Positions 19,159 through 29,500 of a DNA stretch of 64,000 nt are shown here, piece after piece; the stretch's first letter is position 1, and each line of letters opens with the position of its first letter. The stretch lies in assembly GCA_018066245.1 (NCBI GenBank), contig JAGHRT010000015.1:1-64000 (forward strand), given 5' to 3'. Source of the stretch: Candidatus Equimonas faecalis. Lineage in GTDB: Bacteria; Bacteroidota; Bacteroidia; Bacteroidales; Bacteroidaceae. The notes under the pieces were generated by a model, which saw only the letters and a program-made list of their open reading frames with translations, ran no database searches and had not been told where the DNA came from. A program made the position numbers and the translations under genes.

Positions 19159-22100
19159 ATGAAAAGATATCTATATAAAATCCATACCCCATCTTCCCCC
19201 CTTGGGGGGATAAGAGGGGGGCTGTTGCTCTTGCTGTTTGTCCTTACGGCAGTAATGGCTCGCGGCCAGGGATTCAATCCCGACAGTCCTGCGGAGCCTT
19301 CGTCGCGCTATCGCCTCAGCGTGGCGGCGCAGCCTCAGGAAGCGGCCACCGTGACGGGCGGCGGACTCTATGCCGTGAACACCAATGTCACGGTGAAGGC
19401 CACAGCCACCGACACGAAGTGGCAGTTCACGGGCTGGACAAACAGCGAAGGAACCGTGGTGAGCACCAGTCTCAATTACAGTTTCCGCACCACCAACAAG
19501 AACGAGACCCTTACGGCCCACTTCGAGGAGGTACGCACCGGTACGCTCACCGTGGCCTACGACCCCGCCAGTCTGAAGGCATCCACCTCCACCGTCTATA
19601 AGGAAGGTACCTCCGTCACTCTCACTGCCGGTGGCTACAACTACTACGTGTTCCAAAACTGGACGGACAAGAACGGCACCGTGGTGAGCACCACAGCCAA
19701 GTTCAACTATGTCACCACCGGTGAGGACCAGACACTCACGGCCCACTACCGTTTCGACCCGTCGGCTCCCGCAGAACCTTCCTCCACGAAGCCCAAGCAC
19801 AAAGTCTATTTCACCGCCGACCCCTCCGGCACCTGCTCGTTCAACCAGACCAACGGCTTCCAGGTGGCAGAAGGCAGCACCTTCTCCGTGAAGGCCACCC
19901 CCTCTACGGGTTATGTGTTCCAGAACTGGACACAGGACGATGTCGTGGTGGGTACCAATGCCACATATAGCGGCACTATGGGTACGGAGGATGTAACCCT
20001 TGTGGCCCACTTCGCTTTCAACCCCGGTGGTCCCGGCGAACCTTCCGCCGATACCCGCGAGCATTATTCGCTCTATCTCCCCACGCTGGAAATGTACCGG
20101 GGGGAAACAGCCTTGCTGCCTGTGTCGCTGGAGAACACTGGCGATGTGAAGACGCTCAGTTTCACAATCCTTCTCCCCGAAGGCGTTACCGCCGATGCCA
20201 GTGCCTTGCAGACCACTCTCCGCACCTCCGCCTACACGCCGACTGCCACCCTTGACGGCCAGACGCTCACCGTCAGCCTCACGGGCGGCACGCAGATAAG
20301 CGACCGCAACGGCGTGGTGGTGCGCATCCCCTTGTTGGTTGATAGCAGTGCGCAGATTGCCGACGGCGAGTATGGCATAAGCCTCACCAACTGTTCAGTG
20401 ACAACAGACAACGGACAACAGACAACAGTTACCGCCCGCAACGGCCGTCTCATAATCAGCACCCTTGAAGAGGGCGACCTCCAGGCCTCCTTCTCCGTGG
20501 ACCGCTATATGAACCGTGCGCAGTTCACCAATACCAGCACGGAGAGCGCCCGCAGTTTCGTGTGGGACTTCGGCGACGGCACCACCAGCACCGAGGTCAG
20601 CCCGATGCACATCTATGCCACTCCCGGCACTTACACCGTACACCTCACTGCCAAGGCTATCGTCAAGAGCAGCGAGGCCGAGCAGACCATCGTGATAAAC
20701 CCCGCCAGCACCTGGATTGCCGACGGCGACTTCACCCTTGATGCCAATGGCACCGGTGCCCGCAACTTCACCTCACTGGAAGAAGCCTTCACGCTACTGG
20801 CACAGTGCCAGACCTTCGGAAATATCGGAATCAGCGTAGTGGGCAGCGAGACATACGCGTGTCAACTGACAACAGACGAAGGACAACCGACGGCAGTCAA
20901 TACACCCCTCTCCGCAATCGTCAATCAGTTGGAAGATAACAACCTGACGCTTCACTACTCCTCCGAAGCCACTGAGGACGGTACTCTCAACTTCGTCAGC
21001 AGAGCAAACGACCTGACGCTTATAGGTCGCCTGTTGGCCCATATCACGACCGACAATGTGGCCGTGAAGGTCAACGGCGTTCTTCTCAACCCCGCCGCCC
21101 TGACAACGCATACGGCGCAGACCGTGTGTGCCGGAGTGGCGACGCAGAAGGAAAGCCTCTCCAATATCTCCGACAGCGACCGCGTGCAAGTGTCGTGGGT
21201 GGTGAGTGTGAGCCCGAACTGCCACCTCTCCGGCTATGCCACCAACGGCAACGGCGACCTGCCCGCAATGACAGTCGGCGGTACGGCCCAACATACGGCT
21301 GTGGAAACACTGTCCTACCACATCACCGTGAGCCTGGACGGCGCCACGCTCTATACATATTTATATAATGTGTCCGTGAAGCCCTTGCTGGCTAACCGCA
21401 CCTTCACCACCAGCGGACCCGCTGACGGCTCCACGGTGCGTGCCGCCAGTAAGACATTGAGTTGGAGCAATATCGCCGACCCCAAGCAGGGCTATACGCT
21501 GTATCTGAAACGCACACTGGAGAATGTGGTGACTACCGACACCTTGGAACTCACCTCCACGAGTTACTCCTTCTTCGCCGCCGCCGGTGCCACCTACTCC
21601 TGGAAGGTGACGGCCTACGGAGAGTGCGACGCCGTGACAAGTGCCGAGAAGACCTTCTCCGTGGAGGAATACGCCGACCTCACCGTGGTGGCCCTCGACG
21701 GAGTGCCCGAAGCCACGACCAGCGGAAGCCCTCTCACTCTCACCGCCACTATCCGCAACATAGGAAAGGCCGTGACGGCTGTGACGAACTGGACGGATGC
21801 CCTCTATTACAGCACCGCTCCCGATGACTTCGCCCACGCGGTGCGCCTCGCCTACACCAACCACAGCGGTGCGCTGGTACCTTATGATGAGGAACAACCG
21901 GCAGTTGGACAATATCAGGTAACTTGGAACATTACCGTGCCGATGACGGATGCCACGAACATTTACTTCTATGTGATGACCGACTCCGGCAACAGCGAGA
22001 CGGAAGCCTCCGAGACCAACAACACCATTGCAAGCGCCGCCGTGGAGATGGTGACGGCATACGTGGATGACGACGATTATGCCGCCCTCTGTCTGCTCTA

Positions 22101-23496
22101 CAACGCACTGAACGGCGAGGTGTGGACGAAGCCGTGGAAAATCAACAATTCCGCCATCACCACGACGGCTTGGCCCGGCGTGACATTCAACACCGAAGGT
22201 CGCGTGACGGCTATCAGCCTGCCGAACAACAACCTCGCCGGCACTCTGCCCACCGAGGGCTTCTCCCTGCCTTACCTCGAAACGCTCAACCTGAGCAGCA
22301 ACGACATAAAGGGCGACCTCGCCGCGTTCTGCGAGGCACTTGTGGGAGGAAGGAACGAAAACGAAGACGAAAACGAAAACGAAAACGAAAACGGAATACT
22401 GAAAACGCTCAACCTTTCCTACTGCAACCTGACGGGACTGACGGGTGTGCTACCCGCCAGCATCACCTCGCTCAACCTTGGTTATCAGCAGAACGTATAT
22501 CCCCTCTCCGCCTTTACCAAGCAGGAGTGGACGATGGGCAGCAGTGAGGCGGAGGTGGCTCTGGGCTCCCTTGTCGCCTACAACCACGCGGCGCAGGACT
22601 TCTCCGCCCATCCTAAGCTCCAGCTCCGCACGGCCGACACGAATACTTACGTGGGCCAGATGGTGTGGAACGGTGAATACTATGCCTTCTCCCTCTCTGG
22701 CGACTACAAGATGGCCAGCGGCACGGAATACCTCGTGCAGCCCACCGAAGGACCTGCGGCTTATTGTAAGTTGCGTGCTACACTGGACTGGATTCCGGGC
22801 GATGCCAATGTGGACGCCAGCGTGGATGTGCTCGATGCCCAGCACACTCTGAACTATATATTGGCCCGACAGAGCGGCAGTTTCAACTTCCTCGCTGCCG
22901 ACACCTATGCGACTGGCACGATAAATGTGCAGGATGTGGTGGCTACGATAAATCTGTTTATTGAAGCCCCCTCCCCGCTCCCCCTTTGGGAGAGAGCTTC
23001 AGAGAGCGATTTGGCTTTCTCCAATCCCGCCACATCCCCCCAAAGGGGGACTTGGGGGGCTGGCTGTCTGTTTAGTCAAGATGGCGGTCTGTGGCTTCGC
23101 ACGACGGAACCTGTGGCTGCGTTGGACTTCACACTTGAAGGCGTGAGCGGTAGTCAGGTGAGCCTGATGCTGAACCGCAAGCGCTATCAGATGACGACAC
23201 ACGACACCGGTACGGGAGTGCGCATCGTCATTATCAGTACGGCCGGTGATGAGATAGTCGCCGGCGACACGCGCCTGCTACGCCTCGGTGCAGAGGCCGA
23301 AGTCACCCGCGTGGTGGCTGCCGACATCGACGCACAGCCCGTGATGATAGCCTGTGGACAACAGACGGAAGGCCTCCCCCCCAGCCCCTCCCTGATAGAA
23401 ATGGGAGACCGTAGCGTGTTTGACCTGACGGGCCGACGCATTAAGACCGGTACAACTGGCGTAAGCATTCAGAATGGAAAGAAAGTGATAAGATAA
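19159..23496 (+). CDS. Secreted multidomain protein: InlB-type repeats, cohesin-like module, PKD, CARDB, LRR, dockerin-like module, C-terminal sorting-type tail
   Basis: FTGWT/FQNWT...LTAHF repeats; EMYRGETALLPVSLENTGDVKTLSFTILLPEG; FVWDFGDGTTST; GDANVDASVDVLDAQHTLNYIL...GTINVQDVVATINLFI; tail FDLTGRRIKTGTTGVSIQNGKKVIR. Confidence 0.8.
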   Translation: MKRYLYKIHTPSSPLGGIRGGLLLLLFVLTAVMARGQGFNPDSPAEPSSRYRLSVAAQPQEAATVTGGGLYAVNTNVTVKATATDTKWQFTGWTNSEGTVVSTSLNYSFRTTNKNETLTAHFEEVRTGTLTVAYDPASLKASTSTVYKEGTSVTLTAGGYNYYVFQNWTDKNGTVVSTTAKFNYVTTGEDQTLTAHYRFDPSAPAEPSSTKPKHKVYFTADPSGTCSFNQTNGFQVAEGSTFSVKATPSTGYVFQNWTQDDVVVGTNATYSGTMGTEDVTLVAHFAFNPGGPGEPSADTREHYSLYLPTLEMYRGETALLPVSLENTGDVKTLSFTILLPEGVTADASALQTTLRTSAYTPTATLDGQTLTVSLTGGTQISDRNGVVVRIPLLVDSSAQIADGEYGISLTNCSVTTDNGQQTTVTARNGRLIISTLEEGDLQASFSVDRYMNRAQFTNTSTESARSFVWDFGDGTTSTEVSPMHIYATPGTYTVHLTAKAIVKSSEAEQTIVINPASTWIADGDFTLDANGTGARNFTSLEEAFTLLAQCQTFGNIGISVVGSETYACQLTTDEGQPTAVNTPLSAIVNQLEDNNLTLHYSSEATEDGTLNFVSRANDLTLIGRLLAHITTDNVAVKVNGVLLNPAALTTHTAQTVCAGVATQKESLSNISDSDRVQVSWVVSVSPNCHLSGYATNGNGDLPAMTVGGTAQHTAVETLSYHITVSLDGATLYTYLYNVSVKPLLANRTFTTSGPADGSTVRAASKTLSWSNIADPKQGYTLYLKRTLENVVTTDTLELTSTSYSFFAAAGATYSWKVTAYGECDAVTSAEKTFSVEEYADLTVVALDGVPEATTSGSPLTLTATIRNIGKAVTAVTNWTDALYYSTAPDDFAHAVRLAYTNHSGALVPYDEEQPAVGQYQVTWNITVPMTDATNIYFYVMTDSGNSETEASETNNTIASAAVEMVTAYVDDDDYAALCLLYNALNGEVWTKPWKINNSAITTTAWPGVTFNTEGRVTAISLPNNNLAGTLPTEGFSLPYLETLNLSSNDIKGDLAAFCEALVGGRNENEDENENENENGILKTLNLSYCNLTGLTGVLPASITSLNLGYQQNVYPLSAFTKQEWTMGSSEAEVALGSLVAYNHAAQDFSAHPKLQLRTADTNTYVGQMVWNGEYYAFSLSGDYKMASGTEYLVQPTEGPAAYCKLRATLDWIPGDANVDASVDVLDAQHTLNYILARQSGSFNFLAADTYATGTINVQDVVATINLFIEAPSPLPLWERASESDLAFSNPATSPQRGTWGAGCLFSQDGGLWLRTTEPVAALDFTLEGVSGSQVSLMLNRKRYQMTTHDTGTGVRIVIISTAGDEIVAGDTRLLRLGAEAEVTRVVAADIDAQPVMIACGQQTEGLPPSPSLIEMGDRSVFDLTGRRIKTGTTGVSIQNGKKVIR
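22357..22392 (+). repeat. In-frame hexanucleotide array (GAAAAC x6, one variant unit)
   Basis: gaaaac gaagac gaaaac gaaaac gaaaac gaaaac encoding (EN/ED)n. Confidence 0.9.
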
Positions 23497-23552
23497 AGAC
23501 GCTGGAATTTCTAGATTTTCTATATTTTCTAGACCCTCACAATCCAAGACAA

Positions 23553-26500
23553 ATGAAAATACAACGATATATAATATGTTTGGCCCTGAGCCTTGTGGGG
23601 CTTATGGCGGGTGCACAGAACACGCTGTCGGTGCCCGACCTCGTCGGTGGCAGCGGCAAGGAAGTGAGCGTGCCCGTCAATATGACGAACACCGACGAGA
23701 TTGTGGCGGTGCAGTTTAACTTGCATCTGCCCTTCTCGCTGGCTTCGGGCAAGAGTCCCGTGCTCAACAGCAGCCGAAACACGGCAGGCCATACCATCGC
23801 CGTGCGCTCTCTCGGTGGCAATGTCTATACCATTGTTATCGTCAATATGAGCAACAAGCCCCTGGCAGGTAGCGACGGCACCCTGCTCACCTTCCCTATG
23901 AAAGTGGCCTCAAACCTTGAAGGCGGTGCACAATATGAGATGACCGTCAGCGATGTGGTGCTCACCAACCGCCACGGCGACAATATTCAGACGGGCGCCA
24001 CGGGCGGCACCTTCACCGTGCAGCGCGAGGACAGCCCCGACCTCGAAGTGAGCGACGTGCATATAGTCCCCACCGCAGGCACCGACTTCGTGCCGGGAGA
24101 GACGGTTGATGTCAGTTGGCGCGTCAGCAACATCGGCAATGCCGACACCCGCAGTGGCTGGACGGAGAAAGTGTATCTCGTCAGCACCCTGACGGAGGAG
24201 AGCGTCTATGTGGGCAACGCCTACTTCAACTATGTGCTCCTCAAAGGCGGCTATACGGCCCGCAATGTGGCCTTCACCTTGCCCGAAGCAGCAGGAATGG
24301 AGGGCGAAGTGGTCGTGAAGGTTGTCGTGGAGCCCAACAGCGGTACGGGTGAATACCTTGCCGACCGCGGTAATAACACCGCCACGGGCGATGTCCTCAC
24401 GCTGGCCTCGCGCCTCTTCCTGAAAGCCCCGGCTGAAAAGGTAGCCGAAGGCGGTGCGCTGCGTTTCACCCTCTTGCGCAGTGGAGACCGCAGTCTTGAA
24501 GAGACGTTCAGTCTTTCATCCTCGCTGCCCCAGCGTGTCACGCTGCCCGCCACCGTGACGATACCTGCCGGACAGGCCTCTGCCAGTTTCAATGTGCAGG
24601 TACCGCAGAACGCACTTGTCAATGACTACACCACGGCCACCGTCAGCGTGGCTCCGACGGGAGAATACACGCAGGGCGTCAGCGCCTCGTTCATCATCGA
24701 GGACGACGAACTCCTGCCCCTCACACTCTCCCTCGACAAGACGGAATACAACGAGGGCGACACGATGCACCTCACCGTCAGCGTGCCCTACCGTATCGGC
24801 GACCAAGAACTCACCGTGTTCTTCGGCATAGAGCAGGCCAAGCGCTTCTCTCTGCCCAAGTCCGTCACGTTCGCTCCCGGCGCCACCTCCGCTGAAGTGG
24901 AAATCCCCATCAAGCAGGACAACACGCCTGCCAATGTGGCCACCATCCAACTAAACGCCTCGGCGGAGCACCATCTGTCGGCTTCTGCGCTCTTCGTCCT
25001 CAACGACGATGATGTGCCCGCCATCGACCTTGCCCTCACGCCCACCGTCATCAGTGAGGCCGCCGGCGGCAACGCCATCTATGGCACCATCACCCGTCAG
25101 GAGGCCACCAACAGCAAGATTACGGTGAAACTCTCCGACGACTCCGGCGGCGCTCTCTACTACACCTCCACCCTGACTATGCCCGAAGGCACCACCAGCA
25201 TCTCCTTCCCCATCGGCGTGAAGGACAACCAGCGTGTGGACGGCACCCGCCCAGTGAAACTCACTGCTGCCGTCTATATCACCGACTGTGGCTGCTCCGC
25301 CATCGGCGACAAGCAGACTTCCGTGGTGCGTGAGATAGAAATTACCGACAACGACGGCCCCACGCTTTCCATCACGGCCAACAAGACCACCGTGCTCGAA
25401 GGCAACGCCGAGGGCACCGTGCTGACTATCAGCCGTAACGATGGCACCGACTCTGCCTTGCCCGTCACTCTCGCTTGCAATGCCAGCGATGTGAATATGC
25501 CTTCCTCCGTCACCATCCCGGCTGGCCAGGAAAGCGTCACTGCTGTGTTCAAGGCCCTGAGCAACGCCACGCAAGAGGGCAACCGCACCGTGAGCATCAA
25601 GGCCGTAGCCGACGGCTATGCCTCCGGGTCAATGTGGCTTCTCATCTCCGACCAAACTCTGCCCGACGCCGTACTCGACAAGGTGGAGGCTCCCGCTTCC
25701 GTGGAGGCCGGACAGCGTCTCAATGTCCGTGTGACGCTCTCCAATATCGGTGCCGTGGCACTCCCCAAGAATACCGACGTGAAGCTCTCCTTCGGCAACC
25801 AGAAGACCCTCGTCACGCTCAACGAACCGCTGGAAGCGGGTGCTACGCGCGAAATGCCTTTTGAACTGGAAGCCCCCATCGTGCCGGGTTCCTACACCCT
25901 CACGGCAAAGGTGAACCCGTCGGGCACCATCACCGAACTCCAGCTCCTCAACAATGAGGCTGCGCAGACCATCAGCGTGACATCATCCTACGACTTCACC
26001 GTGCAACCCGATGCAGCCCGCTACAAAGCCGGCGACACCGTTCATCTCTCCGGTACGGTACAGACGAAGGGTGGACAACCCGCCGCCGGCATCGCCGTGG
26101 AGCCCTATGTTATCTATGCCGGGTCGCGCACTCCGCTGACGGCAACCTCCGACGACGAGGGACACTACACCGCCGACTTCGTTATTCCCGAAGGAATGGC
26201 GGGTACTTTCACATACGGCGTCTGCAACCCTGACGAGAAACTCTTCACGGAGAAGGGCACCTTCAAGGTGTATGGCTTCACCCGCGCTACCTATGACTAC
26301 CTCACGCATAAGGTGTTCGTAGGTGAGCCCTACGCTGGCACTGTCAGCCTGAAAAACCTCTCCGACCTGCCCCTTCACAACATTCGCGCCACCTACGACG
26401 CCACGGAGGGATACACCCTCGTGGTGAATGAGATACCTCTCCTTGAAGGTAACGCCACTGTAGAACTTCCCTACGCCATCCTGGCATCACAGACCTCGAA

Positions 26501-29500
26501 GACCCCCGACTGGGACCGTATCAAGATACACCTCTCCTGCGACGAGGGCGCTACGCTCGACCTCATTACTTATAATTACGCGCAGACGCATACGCCGACT
26601 CTCGTGGTGGGCACTAACAGCATCAACACTTCCGTGACGAAAGGCAAGACGCGCCTCGTGCCGCTCACCCTCACCAATACGGGTCTGGGCGAGACGGGCA
26701 AAATTTCCGTGCTGCTCCCCTCCGGTATGGGACGCTTCGTCACTCTTGCCACGCCCGCCGAGATGCCCAGTCTCGCCACGGGCGACAGTGCCACCGTTAT
26801 GCTCCGCTTCGACGGCACGGGCTACGATGTGAACCTCATCCAGAAGGGCAGCATCGCCATCAACTGTGAGAAAGGCAACGGCAAGGCTGTCTATTTCAAT
26901 GTGAAGGTGGTCAGCGAGGACAAGGGTAATCTCCTCGTGCGTGTGGCCGACGAAGCCACGCAGTATGGCGACAAGGACGGCAACCGCCCCTATGTCAGCG
27001 GTGCGACGGTGAAACTCACCGACTACAACACCGGTGCCGTAGTGGCCACCGACGTGACGGGTGCCGACGGCAGCCTGCTTCTTGAAAATATCGCCGAGGG
27101 CTACTACCACCTCAATGTGTCGGCACCCAAACACGACACCTACGACCAGAACGTCCTCATCTCGCCGGGCGAGACGACGGACCTCACGGCCTACATTTCG
27201 TATCAGGCCATCAGCGTGAAGTGGGATGTGGTGGAGACGGAAATTGACGACGAATATGAGATTGTCACCTCCCTCACCTATGAGACGCAGGTGCCTGTGC
27301 CGGTGGTGGAAATCACGGCGCCGGACACCCTTCTATTAGAAAACATAGAGCGGGGCAAGAGTACGCTGATGAACGCCGTGCTGCGCAATCGCGGCCTTAT
27401 CACGGCGGAGGATGTGAAGTTTACCGTGCCGGAGGCCAAGGGCTTCGTGTTCCGTCCCCTCGTGCCGGTCAGTGGATTTGAACTGGCTCCCGAACAGAGT
27501 TATGTTATCCCCATACTGGTTTATCACGAAGAAGACGACTTCTTCAACGATGCCGAGGCGCGCCGTCAGGTGAAGCGCAAGGCGGACAAGCCTAACTGTA
27601 ACGGTAAGTTTGGCGGCGAGTATAAGTGGCCCTGCGGCCCCGACAGTAAGTTTGCCTGGCTGGAGAAACCCATCCAGTGGGCCACCGACATTAAGTGTGC
27701 CAAGGGCGGTGAAAAAGCCAAGACGGGCCCCGGCCACAACACTCCGCTGGGCGACCCCAATTCGGCGGGCGGACTGGGCCTCCTCCACATCGGCCCCGGT
27801 GGCGACGCCGTGTTTGCCGCTATGGTGGAGTTCCTCTGCCGTATGTGCGACTGCTTCTGCGTTGACCCCGTCTCCGACCTTAAGGACGGCCACAAGACGC
27901 TCAACGGCTGCGGCGGTTCCAGCGGTCCGAGAGGAGCCTTCAATGTTGCAAACTATGTTGTGACCGGCGACCGCTCTTCGCTGCAACCTTTCAAGGACTG
28001 CGCCGCCGGTGCCGCCAAGTTCGCGGCCGGAAAACTCCCCGTGCACCTCGACTGCCTCATCAATCCCTTCATCGACGAAATGAGCAAGGCGCCCCGCCGC
28101 AAGGCGCAAAGCAAAATGCCCGACCTGCTGGAGAGCGCCGGAGAAAAAGAGGTGCTGTACCTCTACCATTGGGCTTTGTTCTACGACTATCTGAAAGAAA
28201 TGACCGATGCCCCCGTGGCCTGCGACACGCTGGCCAATATCGATGAGTTCGTCATGGCCCTCGAGGACGTGGAGCGCATCGTTGAGCCTATGTGGGAGGA
28301 CGGCTCTCTCCACGATTTCGACTTGACCTCCATCCCCAATGCGGTACAAGGAAACTACACCACCTCCGACGGTATTGGCCTCTATCTCGCCTCCCTTATG
28401 CCGCAGGGACAGACTATACTTTACGACTTCGACCTGCGCCGCTATGTGGAGCGCCTCCGTAACACCTGGGACCTGCAAGCCGGTCGTGAAGTAACCTCCG
28501 ACAACCACATCGACTTCCGCGTGATAGAGAAACTGGCCGCCCGTCAGGACTCTTGCGTGGCCAAAATGGTGGCCTACGGCTATCCTACGATGAACGATGT
28601 GCTCAACGGGGCGCAGAAGGACTGGCTGGAATACCACGAGAACGCCTCGAAAAACACCTGTGCCACCGTGAAACTGGAAATCAAGCAGAAACTTGTCCTC
28701 ACCCGTCAGGCTTTCCGTGGCACCCTTACCGTGGACAACGGCTCCGGCACGAAACTCACCGACATAGACCTCAGCGTGGATGCCATCAACCAGGCAACCC
28801 TCGCCGTGGCCACCGCCCACGAGATGCAAATCAATGTGGAGAGCATCGAAGGCTTCGCGGGCGACAAGGACGGCAAGTGGTCGCTGGAACCCGGACAGAC
28901 GGGCGTGGCCACCATACTCTTCATCCCCACGAAATATGCCGCCCCCGACACGCTGACGACATACAGTTTCGGCGGCACGCTGGCCTTCAACGACGGCACC
29001 ACCGTGCAGAGCCGCGCCCTCTATCCCGTCAGCCTGCAAGTGAAACCCTCGCCCGAACTGGACCTCACCTACTTCATGCAGCGCGATATCTATGGCGACA
29101 ACCCGCTGACAGAGGATGTTATCGAACCTGTCGTTCCCGCCGAGTTCTCCGTGCTCATCCACAACAAGGGCCGCGGCGACGCTACCAATGTGCGTATGCT
29201 CACGCAGCAGCCCGAAATCGTGGACAACGAGAAGGGCCTGATGGCTGACTTCGCCATCGTAAGTTCCTCTCTCAACGGCGGCGAGAAGGCTATGGCCCTC
29301 GACAGCGAGATTGCCACGCAGTTCGGCGACATACCCGCCGGCACCTGCTCCTACGCCACCTGGGACCTCACCTGCTCGCTCCTCGGCCACTTCACCGACT
29401 ACGATGTCTCCTACACCCATCTGACATCCTACGGTAATCCCGACCTCTCGCTCCTCGACAAAGTCACCATCCACGAACTCATCCACAGCGTCAATGCCCG

